Shown: positions 24,389 through 35,080 of the stretch, in pieces
Position numbering within the stretch: position 1 is the first letter of the stretch
How the letters are laid out: each line of letters opens with the position of its first letter
Assembly (NCBI RefSeq): GCF_900108955.1
Contig: NZ_FNYA01000007.1
Location: 1 to 64,000, forward strand
Direction: 5' to 3'
Length of the DNA stretch: 64,000 nucleotides
Origin: Flavobacterium terrigena
Lineage (GTDB): Bacteria > Bacteroidota > Bacteroidia > Flavobacteriales > Flavobacteriaceae
The notes under the pieces: generated by a model
What the model was told of the DNA's origin: nothing
Seen by the model: only the letters and a program-made list of their open reading frames with translations
The model's database searches: none
Position numbers and translations under genes: made by a program

Positions 24389-25436
24389 ATAGAATTAACA
24401 TCGCATCTCCGTAAGAGTAGAAATTATATTTTTCTTTAATAGCAATATCATATGCTTTTTTCATTAAATCGTGACCACAAAATGCTGAAACCATCATTAA
24501 TAAAGTCGATTTTGGTGTGTGGAAATTTGAAACCATCGCATCAGCTAAACTAAAATCGTATGGTGGATAAATGAATTTATTTGTCCAACCTGTATATGGA
24601 TTTAAAGTTCTCATTGAAGAAACTGTACTTTCCATGGCACGCATTGAAGTAGTACCAATACAACATACTTTTCTTTTCTTAGCTCTTGCTCCGTTGATGA
24701 TATCACATGCTTCTTGTGTTACTACCATTTCTTCAGAATCCATTTTATGCTTAGATAAATCTTCAACTTCAACTGGATTAAAAGTTCCTAAACCAACATG
24801 TAATGTTACTTCTGCAAAGTTGATTCCTTTAATTTCTAAACGTTTCATTAAATGTTTAGAGAAGTGTAAACCAGCAGTTGGAGCTGCAACAGCACCTTCT
24901 TCTTTTGCATAAATAGTTTGGTAACGCTCAGCATCTTCTGGAGTTACTTCACGGTTGATGAATTTAGGGATTGGAGTTTCTCCTAATTCGATTAATTTTT
25001 CTCTAAATTCTTCGTAAGAACCGTCATATAAAAAACGTAAAGTTCTACCACGAGAAGTTGTATTATCAATAACTTCAGCAACTAATGAATCGTCATCACC
25101 AAAGTATAATTTATTTCCAATTCTGATTTTACGAGCTGGATCTACTAAAACATCCCATAAACGTTGCTCAGCATTTAATTCTCTTAATAAGAAAACTTCA
25201 ATTCTTGCTCCTGTTTTTTCTTTATTACCGTATAAACGTGCTGGAAAAACTTTCGTGTTATTTAACACCATTACATCTCCATCATCGAAATAATCGATAA
25301 TATCTTTAAACATTTTATGTTCTATTTCACCCGTTTTTCTATGTACAACCATCAAACGAGATTCGTCTCTGTTTTCTGAAGGAAATTCTGCTAATAATTC
25401 TTCTGGCAAGTTAAACTGGAAGTGAGATAATTTCAT
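24387..25436 (-). CDS. queA: S-adenosylmethionine:tRNA ribosyltransferase-isomerase
   Basis: A 349-residue cytosolic enzyme that moves the ribosyl part of SAM to 7-aminomethyl-7-deazaguanine in tRNA to give epoxyqueuosine. Family motifs are present: [20 protein letters not shown] near residue 67, APTAGLHFS (about 186-194), [12 protein letters not shown] and [17 protein letters not shown], and [18 protein letters not shown]. Length is normal. The start is chosen at [17 protein letters not shown] promoter lies about 155 nt upstream and the leader contains hairpins and a small reading frame. queE, an early step of the pathway, is at 5410-6042. Confidence 0.95.
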   Translation of the reverse strand: MKLSHFQFNLPEELLAEFPSENRDESRLMVVHRKTGEIEHKMFKDIIDYFDDGDVMVLNNTKVFPARLYGNKEKTGARIEVFLLRELNAEQRLWDVLVDPARKIRIGNKLYFGDDDSLVAEVIDNTTSRGRTLRFLYDGSYEEFREKLIELGETPIPKFINREVTPEDAERYQTIYAKEEGAVAAPTAGLHFSKHLMKRLEIKGINFAEVTLHVGLGTFNPVEVEDLSKHKMDSEEMVVTQEACDIINGARAKKRKVCCIGTTSMRAMESTVSSMRTLNPYTGWTNKFIYPPYDFSLADAMVSNFHTPKSTLLMMVSAFCGHDLMKKAYDIAIKEKYNFYSYGDAMLIL

Positions 25437-25589
25437 ATGTAGATTTTTATTGTTTTTTAATTGTCATATGGTATCGCTTTTTTTTAAAGGAGTTTGTTTG
25501 AAACAAACTTTCAGTTAACGGCGATTTCATATAAATATATTAAGATTAATGAATTAAGCATGAAGACAAAGCCATGCTTAAATCGATTG

Positions 25590-25621
25590 CAAATATACGA
25601 TTGTGAGATAGGCGTTGTCAA
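25590..25621 (-). promoter_or_regulatory. Promoter for queA
   Basis: The minus strand has TTG (25621-25619) and TATATTTG (25597-25590), 21 nt apart, a full Bacteroidota promoter. The start site is near 25583, giving a leader of about 147 nt before the queA ATG, much longer than for neighbouring genes. Confidence 0.65.
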
Positions 25622-25772
25622 GTAAAAACGTATTTATTTTCGAATAAGCCACAAGAACGGGATGTCGCGAAGTAATTTTTTGTGAATTATTTAAGAGATT
25701 TTACAAAAATGACTATAATCTTCAATTTATAAAGCTATAAGTCAATTAGGTTTTTGTTTAAAAAACAAAAAA

Positions 25773-25792
25773 AATCCCGATAAATCGGGATT
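25773..25792 (-). terminator. Terminator of gltA
   Basis: AATCCCGA (25773-25780) pairs with TCGGGATT (25785-25792) around TAAA, followed on the minus strand by a long T-run. It lies 8 nt after the gltA stop. Confidence 0.85.
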
Positions 25793-25799
25793 AGTTTAA

Positions 25800-27086
25800 T
25801 TATTTTCTGTCTTCAAATTTTACGAAGTCTCTTAAAGGATGACCTGTATAAACTTGTCTTGGACGACCGATTGGTTCTTTGTTCACACGCATTTCTTTCC
25901 ATTGTGCAATCCAACCTGGAAGACGACCAATTGCGAATAATACGGTAAACATATCAGTAGGAATTCCTAATGCGCGGTAAATAATACCAGAATAGAAATC
26001 TACGTTTGGATATAATTTTCTTTCTACGAAATAAGGATCAACTAAAGCGGCTTCTTCTAATCTTTTTGCGATAGCTAAGATTGGATCGTTCACCCCTAAT
26101 TCAGCTAAAACTTCATCAGCTGCTTTTTTGATGATTTTCGCTCTTGGATCGAAATTTTTGTATACTCTATGTCCGAATCCCATTAAACGGAATTCATCAT
26201 TTTTATCTTTTGCTTTTGCTAAATATTTGTCTGCATCTCCACCATCTTTTTGGATAGCTTCTAACATTTCCAATACTGCTTGATTTGCACCACCGTGTAA
26301 TGGCCCCCAAAGTGCAGAAACTCCTGCAGAGATTGAAGCAAATAAACCAGCATGAGAAGAACCCACCATACGAACTGTAGATGTAGAACAGTTTTGTTCG
26401 TGATCTGCGTGTAAGATGAATAATTTATCTAATGCAGCTACAACTACTGGATTTGTAGCATAAGGTCCTGTAGGCAATTTAAACATTAATTGCATAAAGT
26501 TTTCTACATAACCAATTGTGTTATCATAATAATTCAAAGGATAACCCATGCTTTTTCTGTACGTCCAAGTTGCTAAAACAAGGAATTTACCCATTGTTTT
26601 ACAGATACCTTCATACATTTCTTTTTCATTTTCAACATTTAAAACTTTTGGATTAAATGCTGTAAGTGCACTTGTTAACGCTGACAAAACGCCCATTGGG
26701 TGAGCCGTTTTTGGAAAACCATCAATGATGTTTTTCATTTCTTCGTTAACTAAAGTATATTTACGAATATTTTTTTCGAAATCTGCTAATTGTTCTTTTG
26801 TAGGTAATTCACCAAAGATAACTAAGTAAGAAACTTCTAAAAAATCTGCTTTATCAGCTAAATCTTCAATTGAATAACCACGATATCTTAAAATTCCTTC
26901 TTCTCCATCTAGGAAAGTGATGTCACTTTTACAAACTCCAGAGTTTTTATATCCTGGATCGTAAGTTATTGCTCCTGTTAAATCTCTTAATTTACTAATA
27001 TCAATAGCTGTTTCATTTTCGCTTCCAACCATAACAGGAAGTTCGAATTTATTGCCATCAATTTCTATAATTGCATTTTTCGACAT
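25800..27086 (-). CDS. gltA: Citrate synthase
   Basis: A 428-residue type II (hexameric-class) citrate synthase, condensing acetyl-CoA and oxaloacetate at the entry of the TCA cycle. Catalytic segments are intact: HADHEQNCSTSTVRMVGSS, GPLHGGANQAVL, GFGHRVYKNFDPR and VDFYSGIIYRALG with the catalytic Asp. I start at ATG 27086 (MSKNAIIEIDG), the normal family N-terminus; the frame stays open 42 codons upstream but that part is AT-rich, low-complexity leader sequence. It has its own terminator. Confidence 0.95.
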   Translation of the reverse strand: MSKNAIIEIDGNKFELPVMVGSENETAIDISKLRDLTGAITYDPGYKNSGVCKSDITFLDGEEGILRYRGYSIEDLADKADFLEVSYLVIFGELPTKEQLADFEKNIRKYTLVNEEMKNIIDGFPKTAHPMGVLSALTSALTAFNPKVLNVENEKEMYEGICKTMGKFLVLATWTYRKSMGYPLNYYDNTIGYVENFMQLMFKLPTGPYATNPVVVAALDKLFILHADHEQNCSTSTVRMVGSSHAGLFASISAGVSALWGPLHGGANQAVLEMLEAIQKDGGDADKYLAKAKDKNDEFRLMGFGHRVYKNFDPRAKIIKKAADEVLAELGVNDPILAIAKRLEEAALVDPYFVERKLYPNVDFYSGIIYRALGIPTDMFTVLFAIGRLPGWIAQWKEMRVNKEPIGRPRQVYTGHPLRDFVKFEDRK

Positions 27087-27220
27087 GATAATATATATGT
27101 TTTTTGTAAGTATAATTATGTTTGTTGCGAATTTAATAATTAATTCTTGAATTTTAAAATTAATATATAGATAAATTGCACAATAGGTATATATAAAATC
27201 TATTATCCTCATTTAAAACA

Positions 27221-27258
27221 AAAACACCCTTACCAAAATGAATCAGCAAAGGTGTTTT
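27221..27258 (-). terminator. Terminator of the T9SS leucine-rich-repeat protein gene
   Basis: AAAACACC (27221-27228) pairs with GGTGTTTT (27251-27258) with additional weaker pairs inside. The minus strand continues with a T-rich tail. It lies 21 nt after the stop codon of the LRR protein. Confidence 0.7.
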
Positions 27259-27278
27259 AAAAATAAACCAAGTAAAAA

Positions 27279-30170
27279 TTATTCTCTAATCACTTTTTGG
27301 AAATTAGCTCCTTTATCAGTGATTATTTTCAACAAATAAACTCCGTGATTATACCTTGACAAGTCAACAGTAGCGTTAACATCATTATAGAACCCCGTTT
27401 CCAACAATCTTCCTTGCACATCGTAAACATGAATATTTTTGATATTTGAAGTTGCAGAAACATTAATTTTATCTTTTGTAGGATTTGGAAAAAGAGCGAT
27501 AGAATTATCCAAAACAAAATCACCACTAGCTAACGATTGGAAAACCGTAGATTCTAAATTGGTTTGAATTGGCGCATTATAATCGAAATATATTTTAGCA
27601 TTTTTCACTACTAAATCTCCCGTTACAAGATTATTTTTAGATTTTACTTTCAATAAAATATTTCCATGTCCACCACTTGAAAGCGCAATGTTTTCAAAAA
27701 TAATTTCTACTACATTACCCGTTACTTTTACATATGAATTGTGTGATGTATTTAATAATCGTAATGAATTTACATCGAAATCAGCAGCGTTAACATCAAC
27801 TCTAACAACAATATTTTCAGCTTCATAATTTCCTGTATTCTCGAAATTTATAGCATAATGTAAATACTCACCAATTAGTGAAGGCGACACTACATTTCCT
27901 TCTAAACAAGAAATATCATTTGGATCGAAAGCTCCAACAACTGTTTGATTTAATAAAAAGGTATTATCAGAAGTTGATTCATCACCTGCCATTGGCAAAA
28001 TTGAAGTTGTAAACTGTAAGCCATCACCAATATTAACAGGAGGCGTATCTGTTGGCGTATTAATACTAAATGTTACCAGAATACTTCTGTTTTCAAATGG
28101 TAATAAATTTGTGTAACTCCAAGACAAACCACCCGAATTGATACTTGTTGGTACCACAGAAGCTGACACATAATCCATTACATTTTCGTTATAGAAGAAA
28201 TTAACTCCATAAGCTTGAGATAGCGTTTGATTTCCTTTATTTTTATATACAATTTTGTAAACTGCATCAAAACCTGGACGAGCTGGCACTACTGGAAATA
28301 CTACAATTTCTAAATCTGGATGAGTTCCAACAGGTGAAATACAAAAATCTTGAGTTGTTACTGTATTATTACTTGTTCCAAATGCAATATTTGCTGAAGC
28401 TGGAGAAATAGAAAACCAATTTGTATTTTCCATATTAGGAGTTATTGCAAAACTACCAGCATCCGTATAAAACTTATAATTTCCTGAATTGTTCGTAAAA
28501 GTTGAACCTTGATTTATACCGTTAGTAATATCAATTTTAATATTAGGCTGTGGTAAATCTGTAACTTCACAACCATTTCCATTTCCATCATAAGTTATTG
28601 AACCTTCTATAGTATTGTAGTTTCCACCTGGATTGAAAGAACAATAAGAGTTTAGTACTGAATTTGGAGTTGCAGTAAAATCACTAAAAACATCATTATC
28701 TTCCACACAAATGAACTGTGGTGTGTTATTCATATTCGCTGAAAAAAAGCTTATATTAGAATTATAAAATCCGTTTTTTAAATTCACTACATTCAAATTC
28801 AAATTGTTATTTAAAGCAATATCTAATTCATTATCATTCGGTAAATTATTTGGTTCCGTTTGAAAGGCAACACTCGATAAATCTACATTTGTTAAGTTAT
28901 TATTTTGAGCCTTTATTCTATATAATAACGGCAAATTAATTAATTGAAGATTCGTTAATTGATTAAAACCAATTTCTAATGTTCTAAAAAAGTTTTTATT
29001 GCTAATTTGAAAATTAGTTAAATTATTATACACCAAATAAAGAAATTCTATATTATTGTTATTGTTAAAATTCACTGAACTCAATTGATTATTTCTCGCT
29101 TGAACACTTTCCAACTTAGCACAATCATTAGTATTCAAATTTGTCAACATATTATAACTACAATCAAGTATTTTTAGAGAAGATGCATTAGACAAATTTA
29201 AAGATGTCATATTATTGTAGGAACAATAAAAATTTTCTAACTTTTCAAAAACCCCAATACTAATAGAATTTAATTGATTATACTTACAATTCAACAAAAC
29301 TAAATTCTTAAAATATTCTAATCCTTGTAAGCTCTGAATACCACCATTTGAAGACGAACTAAAACCACTTATATTTAAATGAACAATTTCATTTGCTTCT
29401 GAAAACTGTATTTCACCATCTAAATTTGTATCTATTTTTGTATATATATTCCAAGTTGCAGTACTATTTGGATTTACATTAGAGGCCATTGAATTGCTCT
29501 CATTTGCAGCTAGTAGTTTAGCCTTCAAGTTTTGATCTGTAAAATTTATTATTCCATCTGTTTCAACATAAAGTTTAAACCTTTCTACCGAAGCACAATT
29601 ATAATATACAACATCTGGTCTTGCATATATATATTGAGGATTACTTGTATTCGTATAAGCCGTTGGGTTTAAAATTGGATTTACATTATTATTTGCATCA
29701 GATTCCGTTAGAAAATAAGAAAACGTTATATTTAAACCATTTGCCTGAAAAGAACTCGTTAAATTGAATACCGCTACGTTATCATTAGGAGTTTCATAAA
29801 CCGTTAAATCTTTAAAAATAAAATTACTAGAAGTAAGTGTTGGAATCAAATACAAATATGTAAATCCAAAATTTTGGAGATTTTGATTTTCAAAAACTCT
29901 AACTTGAACATAACCTGGAGTACCCTTCACATAGTTAGTCGGGTTTTGAATTGAATTGACTGCATTTAAACAATCATCATAATCTTCGTAATAAGAAACC
30001 GAATATTGTGCCGGATCTAAACTTCCAAGAATTTCAGAATTTTTCGATGTTAAATCAAAAACGCCAAGATTTCCACTATTACAAGAACTCAAATCTGTAG
30101 GCTGATTTATTGTCAATTGCGCATTGGCAAACAAAGAAAACAGTAGTAGTAAATAGATAATTTTTTTCAT
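27279..30170 (-). CDS. Large T9SS surface protein with leucine-rich repeats
   Basis: A 963-residue exported protein. Signal peptide 1-17. Two beta-type regions occupy about 20-215. A short calcium-loop-like DTNLDGEIQFSEANE (about 247-261) precedes a leucine-rich-repeat solenoid (about 265-460, units such as LENFYCSYNNMTSLNLSNAS). Then come Ig-like/DUF11-like domains (about 520-870), including the NDISCLEGN to KIYFDYNAPI segment common in flavobacterial T9SS proteins. The end (about 885-963, LFPNPTKDKINV) is the T9SS type A sorting signal. Probably an adhesin or binding protein. It begins 13 nt after the LytTR regulator gene and may be co-transcribed with it. Confidence 0.83.
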   Translation of the reverse strand: MKKIIYLLLLFSLFANAQLTINQPTDLSSCNSGNLGVFDLTSKNSEILGSLDPAQYSVSYYEDYDDCLNAVNSIQNPTNYVKGTPGYVQVRVFENQNLQNFGFTYLYLIPTLTSSNFIFKDLTVYETPNDNVAVFNLTSSFQANGLNITFSYFLTESDANNNVNPILNPTAYTNTSNPQYIYARPDVVYYNCASVERFKLYVETDGIINFTDQNLKAKLLAANESNSMASNVNPNSTATWNIYTKIDTNLDGEIQFSEANEIVHLNISGFSSSSNGGIQSLQGLEYFKNLVLLNCKYNQLNSISIGVFEKLENFYCSYNNMTSLNLSNASSLKILDCSYNMLTNLNTNDCAKLESVQARNNQLSSVNFNNNNNIEFLYLVYNNLTNFQISNKNFFRTLEIGFNQLTNLQLINLPLLYRIKAQNNNLTNVDLSSVAFQTEPNNLPNDNELDIALNNNLNLNVVNLKNGFYNSNISFFSANMNNTPQFICVEDNDVFSDFTATPNSVLNSYCSFNPGGNYNTIEGSITYDGNGNGCEVTDLPQPNIKIDITNGINQGSTFTNNSGNYKFYTDAGSFAITPNMENTNWFSISPASANIAFGTSNNTVTTQDFCISPVGTHPDLEIVVFPVVPARPGFDAVYKIVYKNKGNQTLSQAYGVNFFYNENVMDYVSASVVPTSINSGGLSWSYTNLLPFENRSILVTFSINTPTDTPPVNIGDGLQFTTSILPMAGDESTSDNTFLLNQTVVGAFDPNDISCLEGNVVSPSLIGEYLHYAINFENTGNYEAENIVVRVDVNAADFDVNSLRLLNTSHNSYVKVTGNVVEIIFENIALSSGGHGNILLKVKSKNNLVTGDLVVKNAKIYFDYNAPIQTNLESTVFQSLASGDFVLDNSIALFPNPTKDKINVSATSNIKNIHVYDVQGRLLETGFYNDVNATVDLSRYNHGVYLLKIITDKGANFQKVIRE

Positions 30171-30183
30171 AATTGTATTTTTT

Positions 30184-30954
30184 TTAGTTGTTTAGTTGTT
30201 TGGTTAGTATATTTTGTAATCGTTCTTTTTTTCTTTGCGAAATGGGTAAATGCGAATCGTCTTGCATTATAACATAACCGCCATCTTTTTTGATATAAGA
30301 TTTCAAATAATTTAAATTAATTAAATGCGATTGGTGAATGCGTTCAAAACCATGTTCTGACAATAATTCTTCATATTCTTTTAAGGTTTTTGATATTAAT
30401 ACGGGTTTCGCATTTTTAATAAAAAACTTAGTATAATTATCTTCACTTTCACATCTTATAATATCGTTAACTTCAAACAGATGTATTCCATCAGAATTAG
30501 ACAAAGCAATTCGTTTAAAATTATCTACTTTTTTTCTAATGTTTTCAAGTAGTAAATCGATATGCGAAAAACTATTATTCTTTTCAATCTCGGCATTAAT
30601 CTTCGCTATTACTTTTTGTAAATCATCTGGATCAACAGGTTTTAGTAAAAAATCTAATGCACTAAATCGGAATGCTTTAATAGCGTATTGTTCGTGAGCC
30701 GTTATAAAAACAATATTGGTTTTAATTTCTCCATTCTTTTGTTTTAGTTTTTCTAGAATATCAAAACCAGTACCATCATTTAACTGAATATCTAAAAAAA
30801 CAACTTGTGGCATTAGTGCATTAAGAATTTCATAGCCCGATTCTACGCTATCCGCTTCGCCCATAATTTTAATATTTGGCGCAAATCTTTCAAGCAAGGC
30901 TTTCATACCAATTCTTAAATTTTCATCATCGTCAATTAATACAGCTGTAATCAT
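30184..30954 (-). CDS. LytTR family response regulator
   Basis: A 256-residue two-component regulator. Receiver domain about 1-125 with acidic pocket IDDDE, phosphoacceptor Asp55 in VVFLDIQ, the conserved Thr/Lys in FITAHEQY and FLLKPVD. DNA-binding LytTR domain about 152-250 (RCESEDNYTKFF, FERIHQSHLINL). It starts 1 nt after the stop of the sensor kinase, so the two form a pair. A likely target is the surface-protein gene just downstream, but that is inference; no repeated LytTR sites were found upstream of that gene because the spacing is only 13 nt. Confidence 0.92.
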   Translation of the reverse strand: MITAVLIDDDENLRIGMKALLERFAPNIKIMGEADSVESGYEILNALMPQVVFLDIQLNDGTGFDILEKLKQKNGEIKTNIVFITAHEQYAIKAFRFSALDFLLKPVDPDDLQKVIAKINAEIEKNNSFSHIDLLLENIRKKVDNFKRIALSNSDGIHLFEVNDIIRCESEDNYTKFFIKNAKPVLISKTLKEYEELLSEHGFERIHQSHLINLNYLKSYIKKDGGYVIMQDDSHLPISQRKKERLQNILTKQLNN

Positions 30955-30955
30955 T

Positions 30956-32920
30956 TTAAATACTATTTATATATTGTAATGGCAATTGCAAAATTACTTT
31001 TGTTCCTGAAACCTCATTATTTTCATTAACTTCTTCAATTTTTATAGATGCACGTTTAGCGGTTGACGACGCAATTCTTTCTAAACGTTTCTTTATAATA
31101 TCAATTGCCATTGATTTATGTGCCAAAACTGAATTTTCTTTATTTATTTTAGATTGATTAATTCCAATTCCATTATCTTGAATGGTGCATAAAAGCGATT
31201 CGTTTTGAATGGAGAAAGAAATAGAAATTTTCCCTTTATCTTTTTTAGGAATAACACCGTGAATAATGGCATTTTCAACAAAAGGCTGCAATAAAAGCGG
31301 CGGCAAAACCACATCGTCTTCAATGTCTTTACTTTTAACTATGGAGAAAATAAATTTATCATTAAAACGCAATTGTTCTAATTCTAGATAATTTTGCAAA
31401 CTTTCTATTTCTTTATCGATTGGAATTAGTGATTCTTTCGAATATTCTAATGTTAATCGCATTAACTTTGAAAATTTCGCCAAGTATTTTATGGCAGAAT
31501 CGGTTCCGTTTTGAACAATAAAGCTAGAAATCGAACCCAAACAATTGAATACAAAATGCGGATTCATTTGTAAGTGCAAGGCTTTTTGTTCGTATTCGGC
31601 TAATTCTTTTTGCAGCGTTAATGTTTTCTTTAGTTGATTTCTATTGTAGATTAGAAAAACGATTCCGAAAAGCAACAGTAAAATCAAAACTATAAAACCA
31701 GCTTTTAATTTGAAATTTTTAGTTTCTTCTTTTAATATTAATTCCTTTTTTTCGTTTTCTTCTTTTTGAACTAATTCTTTTTTATCAAATTCGTAGTTCA
31801 TTGATAGTTCAACCGACTTTCTAATATTTTCTTCATTAATTAAACTGTCTTTAGTTGAAGTATATTTTTGCAGATAATTAAATGCTAAAGAGGTATTTCC
31901 TTTTTTACTATAAATATCACTTAACATTTTTTGACATTTCATTACTAACTCCAAAACATTTAATTCTGTTCCTAATTGCAATGATTTATTGATATTTAAT
32001 AAGGCTTGATCGAAGTTATTCGCATCGTAATACAATTCTCCCAAATAGAAATAAGTATCAGACTTTCCGAATTTATCATCAATTTCACTAAACGCTTCAA
32101 GTGCTTTTTCCCAACTTTGGATTGCTTCAGTATTCTTTTTCTGCTTTTTAAAGAAAAGTCCTTTATTGTTATACCATTCACCTAAAGCGCGAGGATTTGG
32201 ATATTTTTCTAAACTTGTTTTCGCTAAGTTATAATACGATTGCGCTTTGTCGGTATTGTTTTGATTTAAATAAATATTAGCGATATTGGTTTGAGTAATG
32301 GCAATATTCTCGTCTTTTAACGACAATTGAATTTTTTCTGCTTTACTAAAAAACTCCAATGCTTTAAAATCAGATTTTTCCGATTTATAAATCACACCAA
32401 TGTTATTATATAATTTTGAGCAACGTAAATAATCTTTAAGTTTCTCGTAAATCTTAACCGATTTTAAGTAATAATGTAAAGCTTTAGAATAATTACTTTG
32501 TTCAGATAAAACGATTCCGATACTTCCATACGCTTTGGCCAAACCTAAATCGATATCTTTTTGGGTATTTGGAGTTGGAATTTCTTTTTCAAAAAGTTCT
32601 TGTGCCTTTTGAAAATGATCTAAAGCAAGTTTATAATCGCCTTCAATAATTTTTGAATTTCCAATATTTAAAAGTGCATTTCCTTCTGCAACTTTGAAAT
32701 TTATTTTTTTGGCTAGTACTAATGCTTCATTTCCATAAAAAAACATTTTTTTAGCATCACTAACTTTATAATTATCAGATAATAAATTTAAAGTCGTTAC
32801 TTTATCAATATCATTATTTGTTTTCTTAAGCTCAAGTAACAAACTATCAATTGTTTTATTTTGAGCAAATAAAGTAACTGAAGTAAAAAGTAAAAGGTAA
32901 ATGATAGTAGTTTTTCTCAT
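30956..32920 (-). CDS. TPR-containing sensor histidine kinase, LytS-type
   Basis: A 654-residue envelope sensor. Signal peptide about 1-20 (MRKTTIIYLLLF), an exported array of TPR units (about 55-365), a charged coiled stretch, one membrane helix (about 405-425, FIVLILLLLFGIVFLI), then a His_kinase domain with the phosphoacceptor in QMNPHFVFNCLGS and an ATPase part with FVENAIIHGV and DNGIGI. I start at ATG 32920: a TTG seven codons upstream lies inside the -7 promoter box TATATTTG, so it cannot be the real start. It pairs with the LytTR regulator. Confidence 0.9.
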   Translation of the reverse strand: MRKTTIIYLLLFTSVTLFAQNKTIDSLLLELKKTNNDIDKVTTLNLLSDNYKVSDAKKMFFYGNEALVLAKKINFKVAEGNALLNIGNSKIIEGDYKLALDHFQKAQELFEKEIPTPNTQKDIDLGLAKAYGSIGIVLSEQSNYSKALHYYLKSVKIYEKLKDYLRCSKLYNNIGVIYKSEKSDFKALEFFSKAEKIQLSLKDENIAITQTNIANIYLNQNNTDKAQSYYNLAKTSLEKYPNPRALGEWYNNKGLFFKKQKKNTEAIQSWEKALEAFSEIDDKFGKSDTYFYLGELYYDANNFDQALLNINKSLQLGTELNVLELVMKCQKMLSDIYSKKGNTSLAFNYLQKYTSTKDSLINEENIRKSVELSMNYEFDKKELVQKEENEKKELILKEETKNFKLKAGFIVLILLLLFGIVFLIYNRNQLKKTLTLQKELAEYEQKALHLQMNPHFVFNCLGSISSFIVQNGTDSAIKYLAKFSKLMRLTLEYSKESLIPIDKEIESLQNYLELEQLRFNDKFIFSIVKSKDIEDDVVLPPLLLQPFVENAIIHGVIPKKDKGKISISFSIQNESLLCTIQDNGIGINQSKINKENSVLAHKSMAIDIIKKRLERIASSTAKRASIKIEEVNENNEVSGTKVILQLPLQYINSI

Positions 32921-32938
32921 CTTAAATTTATTGTGAAA

Positions 32939-32946
32939 CAAATATA
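32939..32946 (-). promoter_or_regulatory. Promoter -7 box for the sensor kinase operon
   Basis: The minus strand reads TATATTTG (32946-32939), a full match, 18 nt before the chosen ATG. It decides the start of the kinase gene. The -33 TTG is absent. Confidence 0.55.
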
Positions 32947-33027
32947 AGATATCCTTTAAGAAAATATTTACTAAATGAGTATTCGGCGGGTTACAATTAG
33001 AATTTGAAGAAATAAGAAATTTTGCAA

Positions 33028-33537
33028 TTATTTTATTTTTTTAGAAAAATCAACTTCGCCATTTAAAGCTTTAGTTTGTTTATAAAATTCTATACCTAAA
33101 AGATGCCAAACAACAACTCCGTTTACATTATAGTTTAGCTTAGAATTATCTTCCGATAGATTAGTTTCAATAGAAATAGTTTCCCATCTTGTACCACTTT
33201 CAAAACCAAATCTGTGAACTTCAGAATCAGTAATTGAAAATCTATTTTCTTTAGAATTAAATTCACTGCGAATTTTTAAATCGAATGAATTTGCAAATGT
33301 CTCTTCAATAGTAAAATGACTAACGTCATATGCCTGTTTTAAAACTTTCTCTTTAACATTTACAAAGCCATCAACATTCTTCCTATTATAATTCAAAATA
33401 GATAAAATTCCTAAAACAAAAATTCCAGATGCAAAATAACTAACATTATCTTTAATCAACTTGAATGCTCTAACACAGACATAGAAAAAATAAAATAATA
33501 GAATAATATTAAAAGCACCCCAAATTATTTGAAACAT
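33028..33537 (-). CDS. Small membrane protein of unknown function
   Basis: A 169-residue protein with two N-terminal membrane helices (about 4-25 and 33-52) followed by a domain of about 115 residues rich in beta strands (FDLKIRSEFNSKE, WETISIETNL). I recognise no family. It lies alone between the sensor kinase gene and the enolase terminator, on the same strand as both. A Tyr/Phe-rich start (MFQIIWGAFNIILLFYFFYV) supports a real membrane anchor. Confidence 0.7.
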   Translation of the reverse strand: MFQIIWGAFNIILLFYFFYVCVRAFKLIKDNVSYFASGIFVLGILSILNYNRKNVDGFVNVKEKVLKQAYDVSHFTIEETFANSFDLKIRSEFNSKENRFSITDSEVHRFGFESGTRWETISIETNLSEDNSKLNYNVNGVVVWHLLGIEFYKQTKALNGEVDFSKKIK

Positions 33538-33608
33538 GATATCGTTTTTTTATGAAGCGTAAATTTAAGTTGAAAATTCTTATAAATAATTAAGAAAGAC
33601 AAAAAAAA

Positions 33609-33638
33609 CACCTGATAAGTATTAAAACCTATCAGGTG
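33609..33638 (-). terminator. Terminator of eno
   Basis: CACCTGATA (33609-33617) pairs perfectly with TATCAGGTG (33630-33638). The minus strand follows with eight T. It lies 51 nt beyond the enolase stop codon. Confidence 0.88.
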
Positions 33639-33688
33639 CATTATAAATTTATAACATTCTGAAACAAGTCCGGAATAACAAATATGTT

Positions 33689-34984
<1,296 letters not shown>

Positions 34985-35018
34985 TTATATTTTTAATTAT
35001 CTCTATTATCTTTTTTAA

Positions 35019-35026
35019 CAAAGTTA
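35019..35026 (-). promoter_or_regulatory. Promoter -7 box for eno
   Basis: The minus strand reads TAACTTTG (35026-35019), matching TAnnTTTG, 37 nt before the enolase ATG. The -33 element is not clear. Confidence 0.45.
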
Positions 35027-35080
35027 AATATATTTATTTTTAATGTCTGATTTAGCTTAAAACTTATAAACTGTAATGTT

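Larger units (their letters stand above)
25437..25799. other. Leader and promoter region of queA, downstream end of gltA
   Basis: A 363-nt spacer. From left to right it holds a possible 27-codon leader frame (25447-25530), a 9-bp palindrome (AGTTTGTTT-G-AAACAAACT, about 25492-25510), a 9-bp hairpin TTAAGCATG/CATGCTTAA (25554-25562 with 25573-25581), the queA promoter (25590-25621), plain AT-rich DNA, and the gltA terminator (25773-25792). No other gene is visible. Confidence 0.6.

Noticed and set aside
25437..25600. preQ1 riboswitch before queA
   Set aside because: The leader lacks a recognisable preQ1 pseudoknot core; queE has almost no leader either.
27087..27212. 42-codon N-terminal extension of citrate synthase
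   Set aside because: Ile/Tyr/Asn-rich AT leader sequence; the family N-terminus begins at the ATG at 27086.
32921..32941. TTG start seven codons upstream in the sensor kinase gene
   Set aside because: The TTG is part of the -7 promoter box TATATTTG and would not be transcribed.
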